Shown here: piece after piece, positions 42,332-50,924 of the stretch
Layout of the letters: every line of letters begins with the position of its first letter
How positions within the stretch are numbered: position 1 is the first letter of the stretch
DNA from: Amycolatopsis mediterranei
Lineage (GTDB): Bacteria > Actinomycetota > Actinomycetes > Mycobacteriales > Pseudonocardiaceae
NCBI RefSeq assembly: GCF_026017845.1
Contig: NZ_CP100416.1
Coordinates: 8,244,628 to 8,308,627, forward strand
Direction of reading: 5' to 3'
DNA length: 64,000 nt
Notes under the pieces: generated by a model
The model's input: only the letters and a program-made list of their open reading frames with translations
What the model was told of the DNA's origin: nothing
Databases searched by the model: none
Program-made: the position numbers and the translations under genes

Positions 42332-42829
42332 TCAGGCGCTGCCGGCCGGGCGCCGCCAGAAGACCGCGAGCTGGGCGGCGGCCGCAGCGAGTCCAAGCCC
42401 GGCCGCGAACGCGGCCCGCCTCGGACCGCTCGACCGGCCGTCCAGCCCGAGTGCCCGGTCGACGCTGAACCGGCCCGGTCCGAGCGCGGCCAGCGCCACG
42501 GACGCGGCACCGAGGTTGAGCACGAACTCGTAGCCCTCGTTGAGCACGAAGAACCCGTTGGGCAGGTGCACCGTGCGGGCGGCGACGCCCATCGTCCCGA
42601 CGACCGCCGACGCCGCCAGCGGGGTCGCCGCGCCGGCGACCAACGCGGCACCCGCCCCGACTTCGACGACCGCGCTGGCCACTGCCTGGAGCCGGGGCTC
42701 ACGGAATCCGATGGAGGAGAACCAGCCCGCCGTGCCGTCGAGCGTCCGGGCGTGCCGCACCCCGTGCGCGATCATCGTGCCGCCGACCACGGCGCGCAGC
42801 GCCCACCGCGCGACATCCGTGCCTTTCAT
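42332..42829 (-). CDS. DoxX-family membrane protein
   Basis: A 165-aa integral membrane protein with four hydrophobic helices and the DoxX pattern ALRAVVGGTMIAHGVRH, VGAGAALVAGAATPLAA and EGYEFVLNLGAASVALAALGPG. DoxX-like proteins are linked to quinone or thiosulfate redox chemistry, but no specific activity is known for this subgroup. The ATG overlaps the stop of the crotonase gene by 4 nt. Confidence 0.85.
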   Translation of the reverse strand: MKGTDVARWALRAVVGGTMIAHGVRHARTLDGTAGWFSSIGFREPRLQAVASAVVEVGAGAALVAGAATPLAASAVVGTMGVAARTVHLPNGFFVLNEGYEFVLNLGAASVALAALGPGRFSVDRALGLDGRSSGPRRAAFAAGLGLAAAAAQLAVFWRRPAGSA

Positions 42830-43620
42830 CGGTCCTCCGCTCCCGTGCGCATCATTCCATTGTGGTCACTTACGTGAGCGGTCCGGGCCGCGAACCGGCG
42901 GGCCACCTCCGCCACGTCTATCCGCCGCCGCCGCTTCGCCCTCGCCTCCAGCGCGAGAGCGTGCGCCAGGGGCACGTCCTCGCCGTCGGCGAGCAGCTGC
43001 AGCGTGGCGTCGGCCGCTTCCGGCGCGGCGGCGAGGATCCCGGCCACGACCTGCCGGACCCGCTCCGCCAGCCGCTCGTGGGGCACGACCTCATTCACCA
43101 GCCCAGCACGCACCGCCTGCCCAGCGTCGACGGGCTCGCCGGTCAGCATCATCTGCCGGGCCAGCCGCACGCCGACCGCCCGGGGCAGCAGCGCGCTCAT
43201 CCCCCACCCGGCCACCAGGCCGAGCGCGGCGTGCGTGTCGGCGAACCGGGCGCGGTCCGAGGCGACGAGGAAGTCGCACGACAGCGCCAGCTCCAGCGCT
43301 CCGGTGTAACACGGGCCGTTGATCACCCCGAGCACCGGAGCGCGAGCCGCCCGCACCGCCTCCGCCGGGTCGGTCCGGGCGCCGCGCGGCGCCCCGAGCG
43401 ACTCCTTGAGGTCGACGCCCGCGGAGAAGGCCGGATCGGTCCCGGTCAGCACGACCACCCGCGTCTGCGGATCCGCGTCCGCCGCCCGGATCGCGGTGAT
43501 CAGTCCGCGCCGCATCGCGATCGTCAGCGCGTTGCGCGCCTCTGGGCGGTCCAGAGTCAGCCAGAGCACCCCGTCCGCCCAGCGGCACCCGAGCCCGACG
43601 GCGCCCGGATCCTCGATCAC
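42826..43620 (-). CDS. Enoyl-CoA hydratase/isomerase family protein
   Basis: Crotonase-fold protein of 264 aa. The first oxyanion segment is AFSAGVDLKESLG and the second is NGPCYTGALELALSCDF with a Glu. The position of the second catalytic Glu (normally in GxPE) reads FADTHAALGL instead, so it may be an isomerase, hydrolase or C-C lyase more than a hydratase. The GTG at 43620 overlaps the thiolase stop by 4 nt. It is the middle gene of a thiolase-crotonase-DoxX operon. Confidence 0.87.
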   Translation of the reverse strand: MIEDPGAVGLGCRWADGVLWLTLDRPEARNALTIAMRRGLITAIRAADADPQTRVVVLTGTDPAFSAGVDLKESLGAPRGARTDPAEAVRAARAPVLGVINGPCYTGALELALSCDFLVASDRARFADTHAALGLVAGWGMSALLPRAVGVRLARQMMLTGEPVDAGQAVRAGLVNEVVPHERLAERVRQVVAGILAAAPEAADATLQLLADGEDVPLAHALALEARAKRRRRIDVAEVARRFAARTAHVSDHNGMMRTGAEDR

Positions 43621-44789
43621 GCCGTGAGGACCAGCGCCGAGCCCATGCCACCGCCCGCGCACATCGCCGCGACCGCCGTCCCACCACCGCGGCGGCGCAG
43701 CTCGTGGGCCAGCGTGGTGACCATCCGCGCCCCGGTCATGGCGATGGGGTGGCCGAGGCTGCAGCCGCTGCCGAACGGGTTGACCCGCTTCTCGTCGAGC
43801 CCCAGCTCGCGAGCGGCGGCCACGGCGACCGACGCGAACGCTTCGTTGACTTCGAAGAGGTCGACGTCGCCGACCTCGATCCCGGCCCGGCCCAGTGCCT
43901 TGCGGATGGCGGCGATCGGGGCGAGTCCCGTCTCCACCGGGTCGACGCCGACGCTCGCCCACGAACGGACCGTCGCCAGCGGCGTGAGGCCGTGGTCCGC
44001 CGCGAGCGCGGCATCGGCGACGACGAGCGCGGCCGCTCCGTCGTTGACCCCGCTGGAGTTGCCCGCGGTGATGGAGAAACCCTCGATCTCCGGGTGCAGC
44101 ACCTTCAACGCTGCCAGCTTCGCAAGGCTGGTGCCGCGCCGCGGGTGTTCGTCGACGTCGAACACCGACACCGCACCGTCGGCGCCGGCGACCTTGACCG
44201 GAACGATCTCGTCGGCGAACCGCCCCGCGTCGATGGCCCGGATGGCGCGCTCGTGCGAACGCAGCGCCCAGGCGTCCATCTCCGCCCGCGAGACGCCGGC
44301 CAGCCGGGCGGTGTTCCAGCCGACGAGGATCGACATGTCCTGGTTGGGTGATTCGGGGGTCGGCACGTGCGACGGCGAACTCCAGGGGTCCTGCCACTCC
44401 TCGGTGCCGGGGATCCGCCGCCGTGACACCGGCGCCGTGGAGGACGACTGGGTGCCACCGGCGATGACCGCGCGGTCCATCCCCGCCCGGACGCCCGCCG
44501 CCGCGGTGGCGACGCTGGCGAGCCCGGACGCACAATGCCGGTTCTGCGCCAGGCCGGGCACCCGGGTCAGCCCGGCTTCGAGCGCCGCGTACCGGGCGAT
44601 GTCCCCGCCGCCAGCCATGGACTCCCCGAGCACGACGTCGTCGAAGGACTCCGGTGGCAGACCCGAGCGGTGCGCGGCTTCGCGGACGACCGTGGTGGCG
44701 AGGTCGAACGCGCTCACTTCGCGCAGCGCGCCCTTGCGAGCGGTGCCGATGGCGGTGCGGCAGGCTGACAGCAAGACGGCGTCGGTCAT
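43617..44789 (-). CDS. Thiolase
   Basis: Thiolase of 390 aa with the nucleophilic Cys in QNRHCASGLASVATAAAG, the His in CSLGHPIAMTGARM and the second Cys in AMCAGGGMGSALV. The active site is complete. It heads an operon with a non-canonical crotonase, divergent from another crotonase, so together they process a 3-oxoacyl-CoA. Confidence 0.92.
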   Translation of the reverse strand: MTDAVLLSACRTAIGTARKGALREVSAFDLATTVVREAAHRSGLPPESFDDVVLGESMAGGGDIARYAALEAGLTRVPGLAQNRHCASGLASVATAAAGVRAGMDRAVIAGGTQSSSTAPVSRRRIPGTEEWQDPWSSPSHVPTPESPNQDMSILVGWNTARLAGVSRAEMDAWALRSHERAIRAIDAGRFADEIVPVKVAGADGAVSVFDVDEHPRRGTSLAKLAALKVLHPEIEGFSITAGNSSGVNDGAAALVVADAALAADHGLTPLATVRSWASVGVDPVETGLAPIAAIRKALGRAGIEVGDVDLFEVNEAFASVAVAAARELGLDEKRVNPFGSGCSLGHPIAMTGARMVTTLAHELRRRGGGTAVAAMCAGGGMGSALVLTA

Positions 44790-44797
44790 GTAATTCG

Positions 44798-44813
44798 TTG
44801 TACTCTATTCTGA
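44798..44813 (+). promoter_or_regulatory. GTACTCT motif between divergent thiolase and crotonase genes
   Basis: TTGTACTCTATTCTGA lies in a 46-nt intergenic region. The TACTCT hexamer can act as the -10 box of the plus-strand crotonase, and its complement TAGAGTACAA faces the thiolase gene, so the site can serve both. Confidence 0.45.
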
Positions 44814-44835
44814 CGCCGACGGGAAGAGAGGCACC

Positions 44836-45603
44836 ATGGAGACCGTCCTGTTCGACGTGACACGGCACGTCGCGACGATCACCCTCAACCGCCCGGAAGC
44901 CATGAACAGCTTCAACCAGGCGATGCTCGACGACTTCGCCGGCATCTGGCGGACGGTCAAGGCCGACGACGACGTGCACGTCGTCGTGCTGCGCGCCGCG
45001 GGCGAGCGCGCGTTCAGCACCGGCATGGACGTCAAGGAGGGCATCGACCGCCGATCCAACGTGTGGAGCCAGACCGATCCGGGCGAGCAGCTCTCACCCA
45101 AGCTCAACCAGGTGTGGAAACCCCTCGTGTGCGCGGTGCACGGGATGGTGGCCGGCGGCGCGTTCTATTGGCTCAACGAGGCGGACGTCATCATCTGCTC
45201 AGACGACGCCACGTTCTTCGACCCGCACGTCAGCTACGGGCTCACCGCCGCGCTGGAGCCGATCGGCCTCGCCCGGCGCATCCCGCTCGGCGAGGCCCTG
45301 CGGATCGCGCTGCTCGGCCTCGACGAACGCCTCTCCCCCGAACGGGCATTGCAGATCGGGCTGGTCAGCGAGGTACTGCCGCGCGCGGAACTCTGGGACC
45401 GCGCCGACGAGATCGCCCGCGTCATCGCCGCCAAGCCGCCCGCCGCGATCCAGGGCACGGTGCGCGCGATCTGGGAGTCGCTCGACGCAACCCGCACCCA
45501 GGCACTGCGCACCGGACTGTCCTACACCCAGCTCGGCAACCCGCTCGGGAAGGCTGAAGTGGACCGCGCCTCGGTGCCCCGGGGACAGTGGAAGTTGCGC
45601 TGA
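44836..45603 (+). CDS. Enoyl-CoA hydratase/isomerase family protein (non-canonical)
   Basis: Crotonase-fold protein of 255 aa. The first oxyanion segment is AFSTGMDVKEGID and the second is HGMVAGGAFYWLNEADVI, where the first catalytic Glu position is unusual. The second Glu region reads FFDPHVSYGL, with no Glu, so simple hydration is unlikely; ring hydrolysis or decarboxylation is possible. GAGAGG precedes the ATG. An LLM oxidoreductase follows. Confidence 0.85.
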   Translation: METVLFDVTRHVATITLNRPEAMNSFNQAMLDDFAGIWRTVKADDDVHVVVLRAAGERAFSTGMDVKEGIDRRSNVWSQTDPGEQLSPKLNQVWKPLVCAVHGMVAGGAFYWLNEADVIICSDDATFFDPHVSYGLTAALEPIGLARRIPLGEALRIALLGLDERLSPERALQIGLVSEVLPRAELWDRADEIARVIAAKPPAAIQGTVRAIWESLDATRTQALRTGLSYTQLGNPLGKAEVDRASVPRGQWKLR

Positions 45604-45628
45604 TACTCTCTTGACAAAGAGTGCCCTT
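45601..45628 (+). promoter_or_regulatory. GATACTCTC motif upstream of the LLM oxidoreductase
   Basis: TGATACTCTC (45601-45610), beginning inside the stop codon of the crotonase gene, is followed by TTGACAAAGAGTGCCC. It repeats the GATACTCT core and offers a promoter for the LLM gene starting at 45645. Confidence 0.4.
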
Positions 45629-45644
45629 TTTTAAAGGAGACTGG

Positions 45645-46628
45645 ATGCGCTTCGGCATGCCTTGGCCCGGCGCCGGCGTCGCTCGCGAAGCCGAGCAGGC
45701 CGGTGTCGGCGCGTTCTGCACGGGAGACTTCGCCGACCACGACGCGTACACCACGCTCGCGGAGATCGTCGCGAACTCCGAACGCGCCTTGGTCGGTCCC
45801 GCCATCGCGTACGCGTTCGCCCGGACCCCGTACGCCCACGCGACCGCGATGCGCCAGCTGCACGCGAAGGCGCCGGGCCGGTTGTTCCTCGGGCTGGGGA
45901 CGGCGGCCTTCCGCGTCAACCGCGACTGGTTCGGCGTACCCGCGGACCGGCCGGTGGCCCGGGCCGCCGAGACCGTCGAAGCGGTCCGCGCCTGGCTGCA
46001 CGCCGAGAACGGCGAAAAGGTGCGCTACTCCGGCGAGTTCTACGCGATCGACGCCGACGTCCGCGCCCCGGTGCTCGGCCGCCTCGAGATCCCGGTGCTG
46101 CTGGCGGCGTTCAACGCGCGCATGGCCGTGACGGCGGGCCGGGTCGCCGACGGCGTGATCGGGCACGGGCTGTTCACCCGCTCCTGGTGGGCCGACGTCG
46201 TACGTCCGGCGGTCGAGAGGGGCTCGGGGGGTCGATCCCGCACCGAGCAGGGCTGGATCATCACGGCCGTCGACGACGCCGCCCCCGAACGCGCGATCGC
46301 CGACGCCCGGCGGATGATCGCCTTTTACCTCACGGTGAAGACGTACGACCCGTTCGTCGCCCACCACGGCTGGGAAGACCCGGTCGCGCGGCTGCGTGCG
46401 GCGTTCCGGACGGGCGACACGGACGGGATGGCCACCGCGGTGACGGACGAGATGCTCACCGAGATCGCCGTGTGCGGGACGACCGCCGACGCCACGGAAC
46501 TGCTCCGCCGCCGGGCCGGATCCCTTCCCCGGGACGTCGGGTACTTCGCGCCGCCGAGTTTCCTGGTGGGACACAAGCGGCGCGCCGCCTACGCGCGGTC
46601 CAGTCTCGCCCTGATCGGCGAAGCTTGA
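45645..46628 (+). CDS. LLM-class (F420- or FMN-dependent) oxidoreductase
   Basis: Luciferase-like monooxygenase-fold protein of 327 aa. The opening MRFGMPWPGAGVAREAEQAG, FCTGDFADHDAYTTLAEIV, GRLFLGLGTAAFRVNRDWFG and AAFNARMAVTAGRVADGVIGHG are characteristic barrel segments. In actinobacteria most such proteins use F420, but FMN cannot be excluded. The ATG at 45645 follows AAAGGAGAC and is preferred over an in-frame GTG at 45621. It may reduce an enone or oxidise an alcohol of the pathway. Confidence 0.87.
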   Translation: MRFGMPWPGAGVAREAEQAGVGAFCTGDFADHDAYTTLAEIVANSERALVGPAIAYAFARTPYAHATAMRQLHAKAPGRLFLGLGTAAFRVNRDWFGVPADRPVARAAETVEAVRAWLHAENGEKVRYSGEFYAIDADVRAPVLGRLEIPVLLAAFNARMAVTAGRVADGVIGHGLFTRSWWADVVRPAVERGSGGRSRTEQGWIITAVDDAAPERAIADARRMIAFYLTVKTYDPFVAHHGWEDPVARLRAAFRTGDTDGMATAVTDEMLTEIAVCGTTADATELLRRRAGSLPRDVGYFAPPSFLVGHKRRAAYARSSLALIGEA

Positions 46629-46634
46629 CGCCCG

Positions 46635-48065
46635 TCAATCGCTGATCACCGGAGTGCCGCCGATCAGCGTTTCGCCCACCAGATCTGCCGACGGGTTTCG
46701 CAGTGCTTCGGCCAGCGGCTCGTGCAGCAGCACCAGGTCCGCGTCCGTCCCGGGACGGACGCGTCGGACCGGGCCGCCGGGGTCGTCCGGCGGGCTGAGG
46801 TATCCCGCGAGTGCCTCGCCCACGGCGATCCGCTCGCCAGTGCCGACCGTCCGGCCGGAGGCGGTCCGGCGATCGGCCGCGGCCCGGAGGACGGCCCAGG
46901 GGTCGAGCGGCCCGTACGGGGCGTCGCTCGAGGACGTGCACGGGATGCCCGCCTCGAGGAGGGACCGCAGGCGGTAGAGATCCGGGTACTCGGCGGGCGG
47001 GAGGTCGCGCAGGTAGTCGTCGCCACGCTGGGCCAGGAACCCCGGCTGGGTGACGACGCGCAGCCGCAGCTCAGCGATCCGGGGCAGCAGCTCCGCCGGT
47101 ACCAGAGCCGCGTGCTCGATCCGGTCACCGGGCCGGGTACCGGTCTCGTCGAACGCGGCGAGCAGCAGCACCAGCGCCTCGCGGGTCACGCAGTGCACCG
47201 CCACCGCCCGGTTTTCGCCGTGGGCGGCCCGGATCCGTGCGGCTAGCTCGTCGAACGCGAGCAGCCCGGAGTCGGCGAGGACGATCTTGTGCGGGCCGGC
47301 CGGAAACCCTCGGCCGAGCGGCAGCCCGCGCTGGGCTACGACACTCGCGGTGAGCGCGGCGTGGCCGTGGCCGAGCGGCACGCCGAGCAGCAGCACGCGC
47401 TGGGGCAAGTCACCCGCCGTAAGCGCGTCGATCGCGGCCTGGCCGAGGTCGGGCGTCGCGTCCGTGACGGCCGTGATGCCCAGGCGGGCCAGCCGCTCGC
47501 CGGTCTCCGTGAGGTCCGGTGGACGGGACCGGGGCAGGCGCTCGCGCAGCCAGTCGTCGGCGCGCCAGAGCCGTCCGGTGGGCCGGCCCCCGGTGTCCCG
47601 CTCGATTCCGGGGTGGTCTCCGGCCGTGAGCCCGAGTGCCGCGACACCAGCACCGTTCACCACCCACAGCGCGCCGCTGCGGTGCTGGATCCGGACCGGA
47701 CGTCCGGGGTGCAGGCGGTCGAGGATGTCCATGTCGAGCGGCCCGGCCACGGACTCGTGGTAACCGATGCCGCGGATCCAGCCGTGCTCGTCGGCGCGAG
47801 CACCGGAAAGCGCGGCACCGAGGGCGGCTGGCGTGGTCACGTCGGATGGCCCGCACGGCAGCGAGCGGCCGTGGGCGGCGAGTGCGTGCAGGTGCAGGTG
47901 GTGGTCGCAGAGGCCGGGCAGCAACGCCCCGCCGTGCGCCTCGAGCACGGCCTCCCCCGGCCGCCGGTCCAGTGCCGGGGCGAGCTCGGTGACCACGCCA
48001 CCGTCGATCCGGACGTCGGCTCGCCGGGTGCCGTCGAGTTCTGCGCCGCGCACCAAAATGGTCAT
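46635..48065 (-). CDS. Amidohydrolase family 3 (YtcJ-like) protein
   Basis: Metal-dependent hydrolase of 476 aa. The H-x-H metal motif is CDHHLHLHAL, a strand-5 His is in VHCVTREAL, another in RIEHAALVPAELL, and the terminal Asp in CTSSSDAPYGPLDPW. The C-terminal DADLVLLHEPLAEALRNP belongs to the beta-sandwich. The ATG overlaps the stop of the CaiB gene by 4 nt. It may open a cyclic amide, enol-lactone or related bond; the substrate is unknown. Confidence 0.85.
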   Translation of the reverse strand: MTILVRGAELDGTRRADVRIDGGVVTELAPALDRRPGEAVLEAHGGALLPGLCDHHLHLHALAAHGRSLPCGPSDVTTPAALGAALSGARADEHGWIRGIGYHESVAGPLDMDILDRLHPGRPVRIQHRSGALWVVNGAGVAALGLTAGDHPGIERDTGGRPTGRLWRADDWLRERLPRSRPPDLTETGERLARLGITAVTDATPDLGQAAIDALTAGDLPQRVLLLGVPLGHGHAALTASVVAQRGLPLGRGFPAGPHKIVLADSGLLAFDELAARIRAAHGENRAVAVHCVTREALVLLLAAFDETGTRPGDRIEHAALVPAELLPRIAELRLRVVTQPGFLAQRGDDYLRDLPPAEYPDLYRLRSLLEAGIPCTSSSDAPYGPLDPWAVLRAAADRRTASGRTVGTGERIAVGEALAGYLSPPDDPGGPVRRVRPGTDADLVLLHEPLAEALRNPSADLVGETLIGGTPVISD

Positions 48066-49216
48066 CGAATGCCCAGCTCCCGCAGCACTTCCCCGGTGTG
48101 CGCGCCACCGGCCGGAGCGGTTCCCACGGCCGTGCGCCGACGCGGCCGCGCGCAGTCTCCGGACCACGGGCCGCCCGGCAGCGTGTCGTCCAAAGTGGAC
48201 GCCACGACGTCCGCCATCGCCAGGTCGAACACGACGCCGCGGCCGTCCGCCGGGGCGGACCGGGCGAGTTCGGTCGCGACCAGCCCGGTGAGCGGGTCCG
48301 CGATGGCGTCGCCGCAGAAGTACGGGGTGCCGTCCTCGCCGAGGGCCACCAGGCCGTTCGCCGCGGCGACGTCGTCGCCGAAGCCGACGCGGTCCGAACT
48401 CCGGCCGTACGCCGTGATCGACACCCAGACCGTTCCCGCGCGCGCGGCGGACTCCGCGTCGAGCCCGAAGCCGGCCAGCGCGCGCGGTCGGGACGCCTCG
48501 ATGACGATGTCCGCGGCCTCGACCAGCCCGGCCATCGCCCGTCGTCCGCCGGCGGTGCCGGGGTCGAGGACCACCGACCGGTGTCCCGCGTGCAGGAGGC
48601 GGTAGAACTCCGCGTTGCCGCCCCGCGCCCCGTCCGGGCGCTGGGGCGTCTCGACCTTGACGACGTCCGCCCCGAGGAGCCCGAGCAGGTGCGCGCACAG
48701 CGGTCCGGCCCAGAGCGCGCTGAAGTCCACCACCAGCAGCCCCTCGACCGAGCGGGCTCGTCCCGGCCGGGGCGATCGCGGGGGCGTCGCCGGTGGCCGG
48801 ACCGGACCGGCCGCGACACCGAGCAGAGTGGCGCGGGCGACGAGTTCGTCCCCGGAGTGCGCCCGCAGCCACCGCGCCACCGCAGGCCAGGGATCGGCGG
48901 GGAGCTCGGCTCCGACCAGGGCACCCAGCAGCAGCGGGTCGTCCGGCCGGGCACACGAAACGGCCGCCCAGCCGTCGGACGTCGGCAGGATCCGGCAGCC
49001 CCCGCCCACCGAAATCGCACCGCGTCGGCCGCGGCCGGTGAACGCAGCCCGCTCGGACAGCAGCAACGCCCCGTCGACCGGCAGCGAGCACCGGGCGGCG
49101 ATCTCCCGGGCGACCGTCGCGGCGCGGCCGGGCGGCACCAGCGGTGGTCCGGCCGCCGGACCGGTCAGGGGCACGACGCCGCTGTCCGCCCAGTCCGTCA
49201 CGGGTTCCTCCGACAC
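48062..49216 (-). CDS. CaiB/BaiF-type CoA-transferase with rearranged N-terminus
   Basis: Class III CoA-transferase-like protein of 384 aa whose order differs from typical members. It starts with a segment (TDWADSGVVPLTGPAAGPP, then GGGCRILPTSDGWAAVSCARPDDPLL) that normally belongs to the C-terminal small domain. Only then, near residue 150, comes the Rossmann core (LLVVDFSALWAGPLCAHLLGLLGADVVKVETP). The nucleophile candidate is the Asp in YFCGDAIADPLTG. This suggests a circularly permuted or trimmed subtype. It forms an operon with the YtcJ-like gene and is divergent from an extended crotonase, 27 nt away. Confidence 0.78.
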   Translation of the reverse strand: MSEEPVTDWADSGVVPLTGPAAGPPLVPPGRAATVAREIAARCSLPVDGALLLSERAAFTGRGRRGAISVGGGCRILPTSDGWAAVSCARPDDPLLLGALVGAELPADPWPAVARWLRAHSGDELVARATLLGVAAGPVRPPATPPRSPRPGRARSVEGLLVVDFSALWAGPLCAHLLGLLGADVVKVETPQRPDGARGGNAEFYRLLHAGHRSVVLDPGTAGGRRAMAGLVEAADIVIEASRPRALAGFGLDAESAARAGTVWVSITAYGRSSDRVGFGDDVAAANGLVALGEDGTPYFCGDAIADPLTGLVATELARSAPADGRGVVFDLAMADVVASTLDDTLPGGPWSGDCARPRRRTAVGTAPAGGAHTGEVLRELGIR

Positions 49217-49243
49217 CGCGGCGATGTTACGCTGCGTTCCGTT

Positions 49244-50272
49244 GTGGACGGTCCTCGTCGCGCGGTGTCCTGCGCCGAACTCGCCGGTGCCGCCCGGGCA
49301 CCGTTGCTCGACGACCGCGGGCGCATCGTCGATCCCCTCCTCGTGGTCGACCTCGACACGCCCCTCCCGGACGGCCCGGTCCGATCGGATCGGGTGCTCG
49401 TCGGGATCACCACCGCGGACACCCTCGACGAGGGGCACCGGAACCTCGCCGCCACGCTGGATCTCACGCTCGGCCCCGCGACGCTCGCCGCGTCCGGCCG
49501 GATGTTCGCCGCCGCCGGCGATCCCGAGACCCTGCGGGCGGCGGCCGAGGCGAACCCGCAAGCCGCCCTCGTGCTCGCGCAGGTGCTGCGCACCACCGGG
49601 GACCTCCCCGTCCCGGCCGCGCTGGACGCCGAGTCCCTGGCGTACTCGACCTTGCTCGGCGGCGGCGAGTTCCGGCGCTGGCTCGCCCGGCGCGGACCCC
49701 GAGCGTTGCCGCCCGCCTCGGCGGACCCGGTCCTCGTCACGAGGAACGGCGACGTCCTGCGCATCACCCTGAACCGTCCCGAACGCCGCAACGCTTACGG
49801 CCGCCAACTCCGTGACGCGCTCGTGGACGCGCTGGGCATCGCCGAGCTGGACGCCACCGTGGTGCGGATCGTGCTCGACGGCGCGGGGCCGTCGTTCTGC
49901 GCGGGCGGCGACCTCGCCGAGTTCGGCACCACCCCGGACCTCGCGACCGCGCACTTCGTGCGCACCCGGGCCGGGGCCGGCTTGCCGCTGCACCGACTGT
50001 CCGCCCGCGTCGAGGCGCGCGTGCACGGAAGCTGTGTCGGCGCGGGGATCGAGCTGCCCGCGTTCGCCGGCCGGGTGATCGCTCATCCCGCGACCAACTT
50101 CCGGCTGCCCGAAACCGGCATGGGCCTGATCCCCGGCGCCGGCGGCACGGTGAGTATCCCGCGCCGGATCGGGCGCTGGCGCACGCTGCTCCTCGCTCTG
50201 TCCGGCGCGCCACTCGACGCCGCTACCGCGCTGGACTGGGGTCTGGTGGACGAGCTGTCGGCGTCCAGCTGA
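49244..50272 (+). CDS. Enoyl-CoA hydratase with N-terminal extension
   Basis: Protein of 342 aa with a crotonase domain in the C-terminal two thirds: SFCAGGDLAEFGTT, HGSCVGAGIELPAFAG, RLPETGMGLIPGAGGTVSIPRRIG. Both catalytic Glu residues are present. The first 130 residues (from VDGPRRAVSCAELAGAARAP) are not part of the fold and were not recognised. The GTG start at 49244 leaves only 27 nt to the divergent CaiB start, so the two share one compact promoter region. The 3' end overlaps the LigB-like gene by 50 nt. Confidence 0.82.
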   Translation: MDGPRRAVSCAELAGAARAPLLDDRGRIVDPLLVVDLDTPLPDGPVRSDRVLVGITTADTLDEGHRNLAATLDLTLGPATLAASGRMFAAAGDPETLRAAAEANPQAALVLAQVLRTTGDLPVPAALDAESLAYSTLLGGGEFRRWLARRGPRALPPASADPVLVTRNGDVLRITLNRPERRNAYGRQLRDALVDALGIAELDATVVRIVLDGAGPSFCAGGDLAEFGTTPDLATAHFVRTRAGAGLPLHRLSARVEARVHGSCVGAGIELPAFAGRVIAHPATNFRLPETGMGLIPGAGGTVSIPRRIGRWRTLLLALSGAPLDAATALDWGLVDELSASS

Positions 50273-50924
50273 ACACGGGGTACCAGACCCCGAACGGATC
50301 CGCGCTGTAATGGCACTCCGCCCGCGCGGTACGGCCTTCCCACGCCCCGGAGAGGACCTGCCACGCCGCCCGGCCGCCGACGAGCAGCTCGTCCGCCAGG
50401 TCCGGTTCGAGCTTGAGGAACGGTTCGGGATCCCCCGCGCGCAAGGCGTCTTCGAGCAGCTGGTCCAGTTCCCGCGCCCGAGAATCCTCGTAGCCGGGCG
50501 CTTTCGGGCCTCGTCGTGCGCTGCCGTCGGCCAGCACCAGCAGCCCGATCCGCTCGGGCCGGGCGGCGAGGAGCCTGCCGTAGCCGCGACAGTCCTCGAC
50601 CGGCAGCGCCGCGTCCACCCCGTGGAGCTCGACCGGCACTCCCTCGACGAGTTCCCGAGCCACGGCGAGGCTGAGCGGCAGCACCGCACCTGACGGCACG
50701 GGTTCGAGGCCCGGCGCGAAGAAGAGCCGTGGCGATCGGGCTTCCGCCGGCCAGATCCGGGTCTCGGGTGCGCTTCCGACGGCCACGACGACGTCCACGC
50801 CGGTCAGTTCCCCGACCGCCGCCCGGCACGCGGTACGCAGTTCCTCGACTTCCGGGACCGGCCCGCCGGTCACACCGGGAAGCAGCAGCGGCGGGTGCGG
50901 ACACGTGACCGCACGGACGATCAT
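50223..50924 (-). CDS. LigB-like (class III extradiol dioxygenase B-subunit fold) protein
   Basis: A 233-aa protein with the N-terminal VRAVTCPHPPLLLPGVTG, like the start of LigB-type subunits, and LAVARELVEGVPVELHGVD and LLVLADGSARRGPKAPGY in the middle. Similar proteins of unknown function are common in actinobacteria; ring-cleaving activity is not established for them. The ATG overlaps the FolP2-like gene stop by 4 nt. As third gene of an amidohydrolase-FolP2-LigB operon it may act on an aromatic or heterocyclic ring. Confidence 0.75.
   Translation of the reverse strand: MIVRAVTCPHPPLLLPGVTGGPVPEVEELRTACRAAVGELTGVDVVVAVGSAPETRIWPAEARSPRLFFAPGLEPVPSGAVLPLSLAVARELVEGVPVELHGVDAALPVEDCRGYGRLLAARPERIGLLVLADGSARRGPKAPGYEDSRARELDQLLEDALRAGDPEPFLKLEPDLADELLVGGRAAWQVLSGAWEGRTARAECHYSADPFGVWYPVFSWTPTARPPDPSPAR

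Noticed and set aside
45621..45644. An earlier GTG start for the LLM oxidoreductase
   Set aside because: It would place the AAAGGAGAC ribosome site inside the coding region; the ATG at 45645 has correct spacing and starts the family-typical MRFG.
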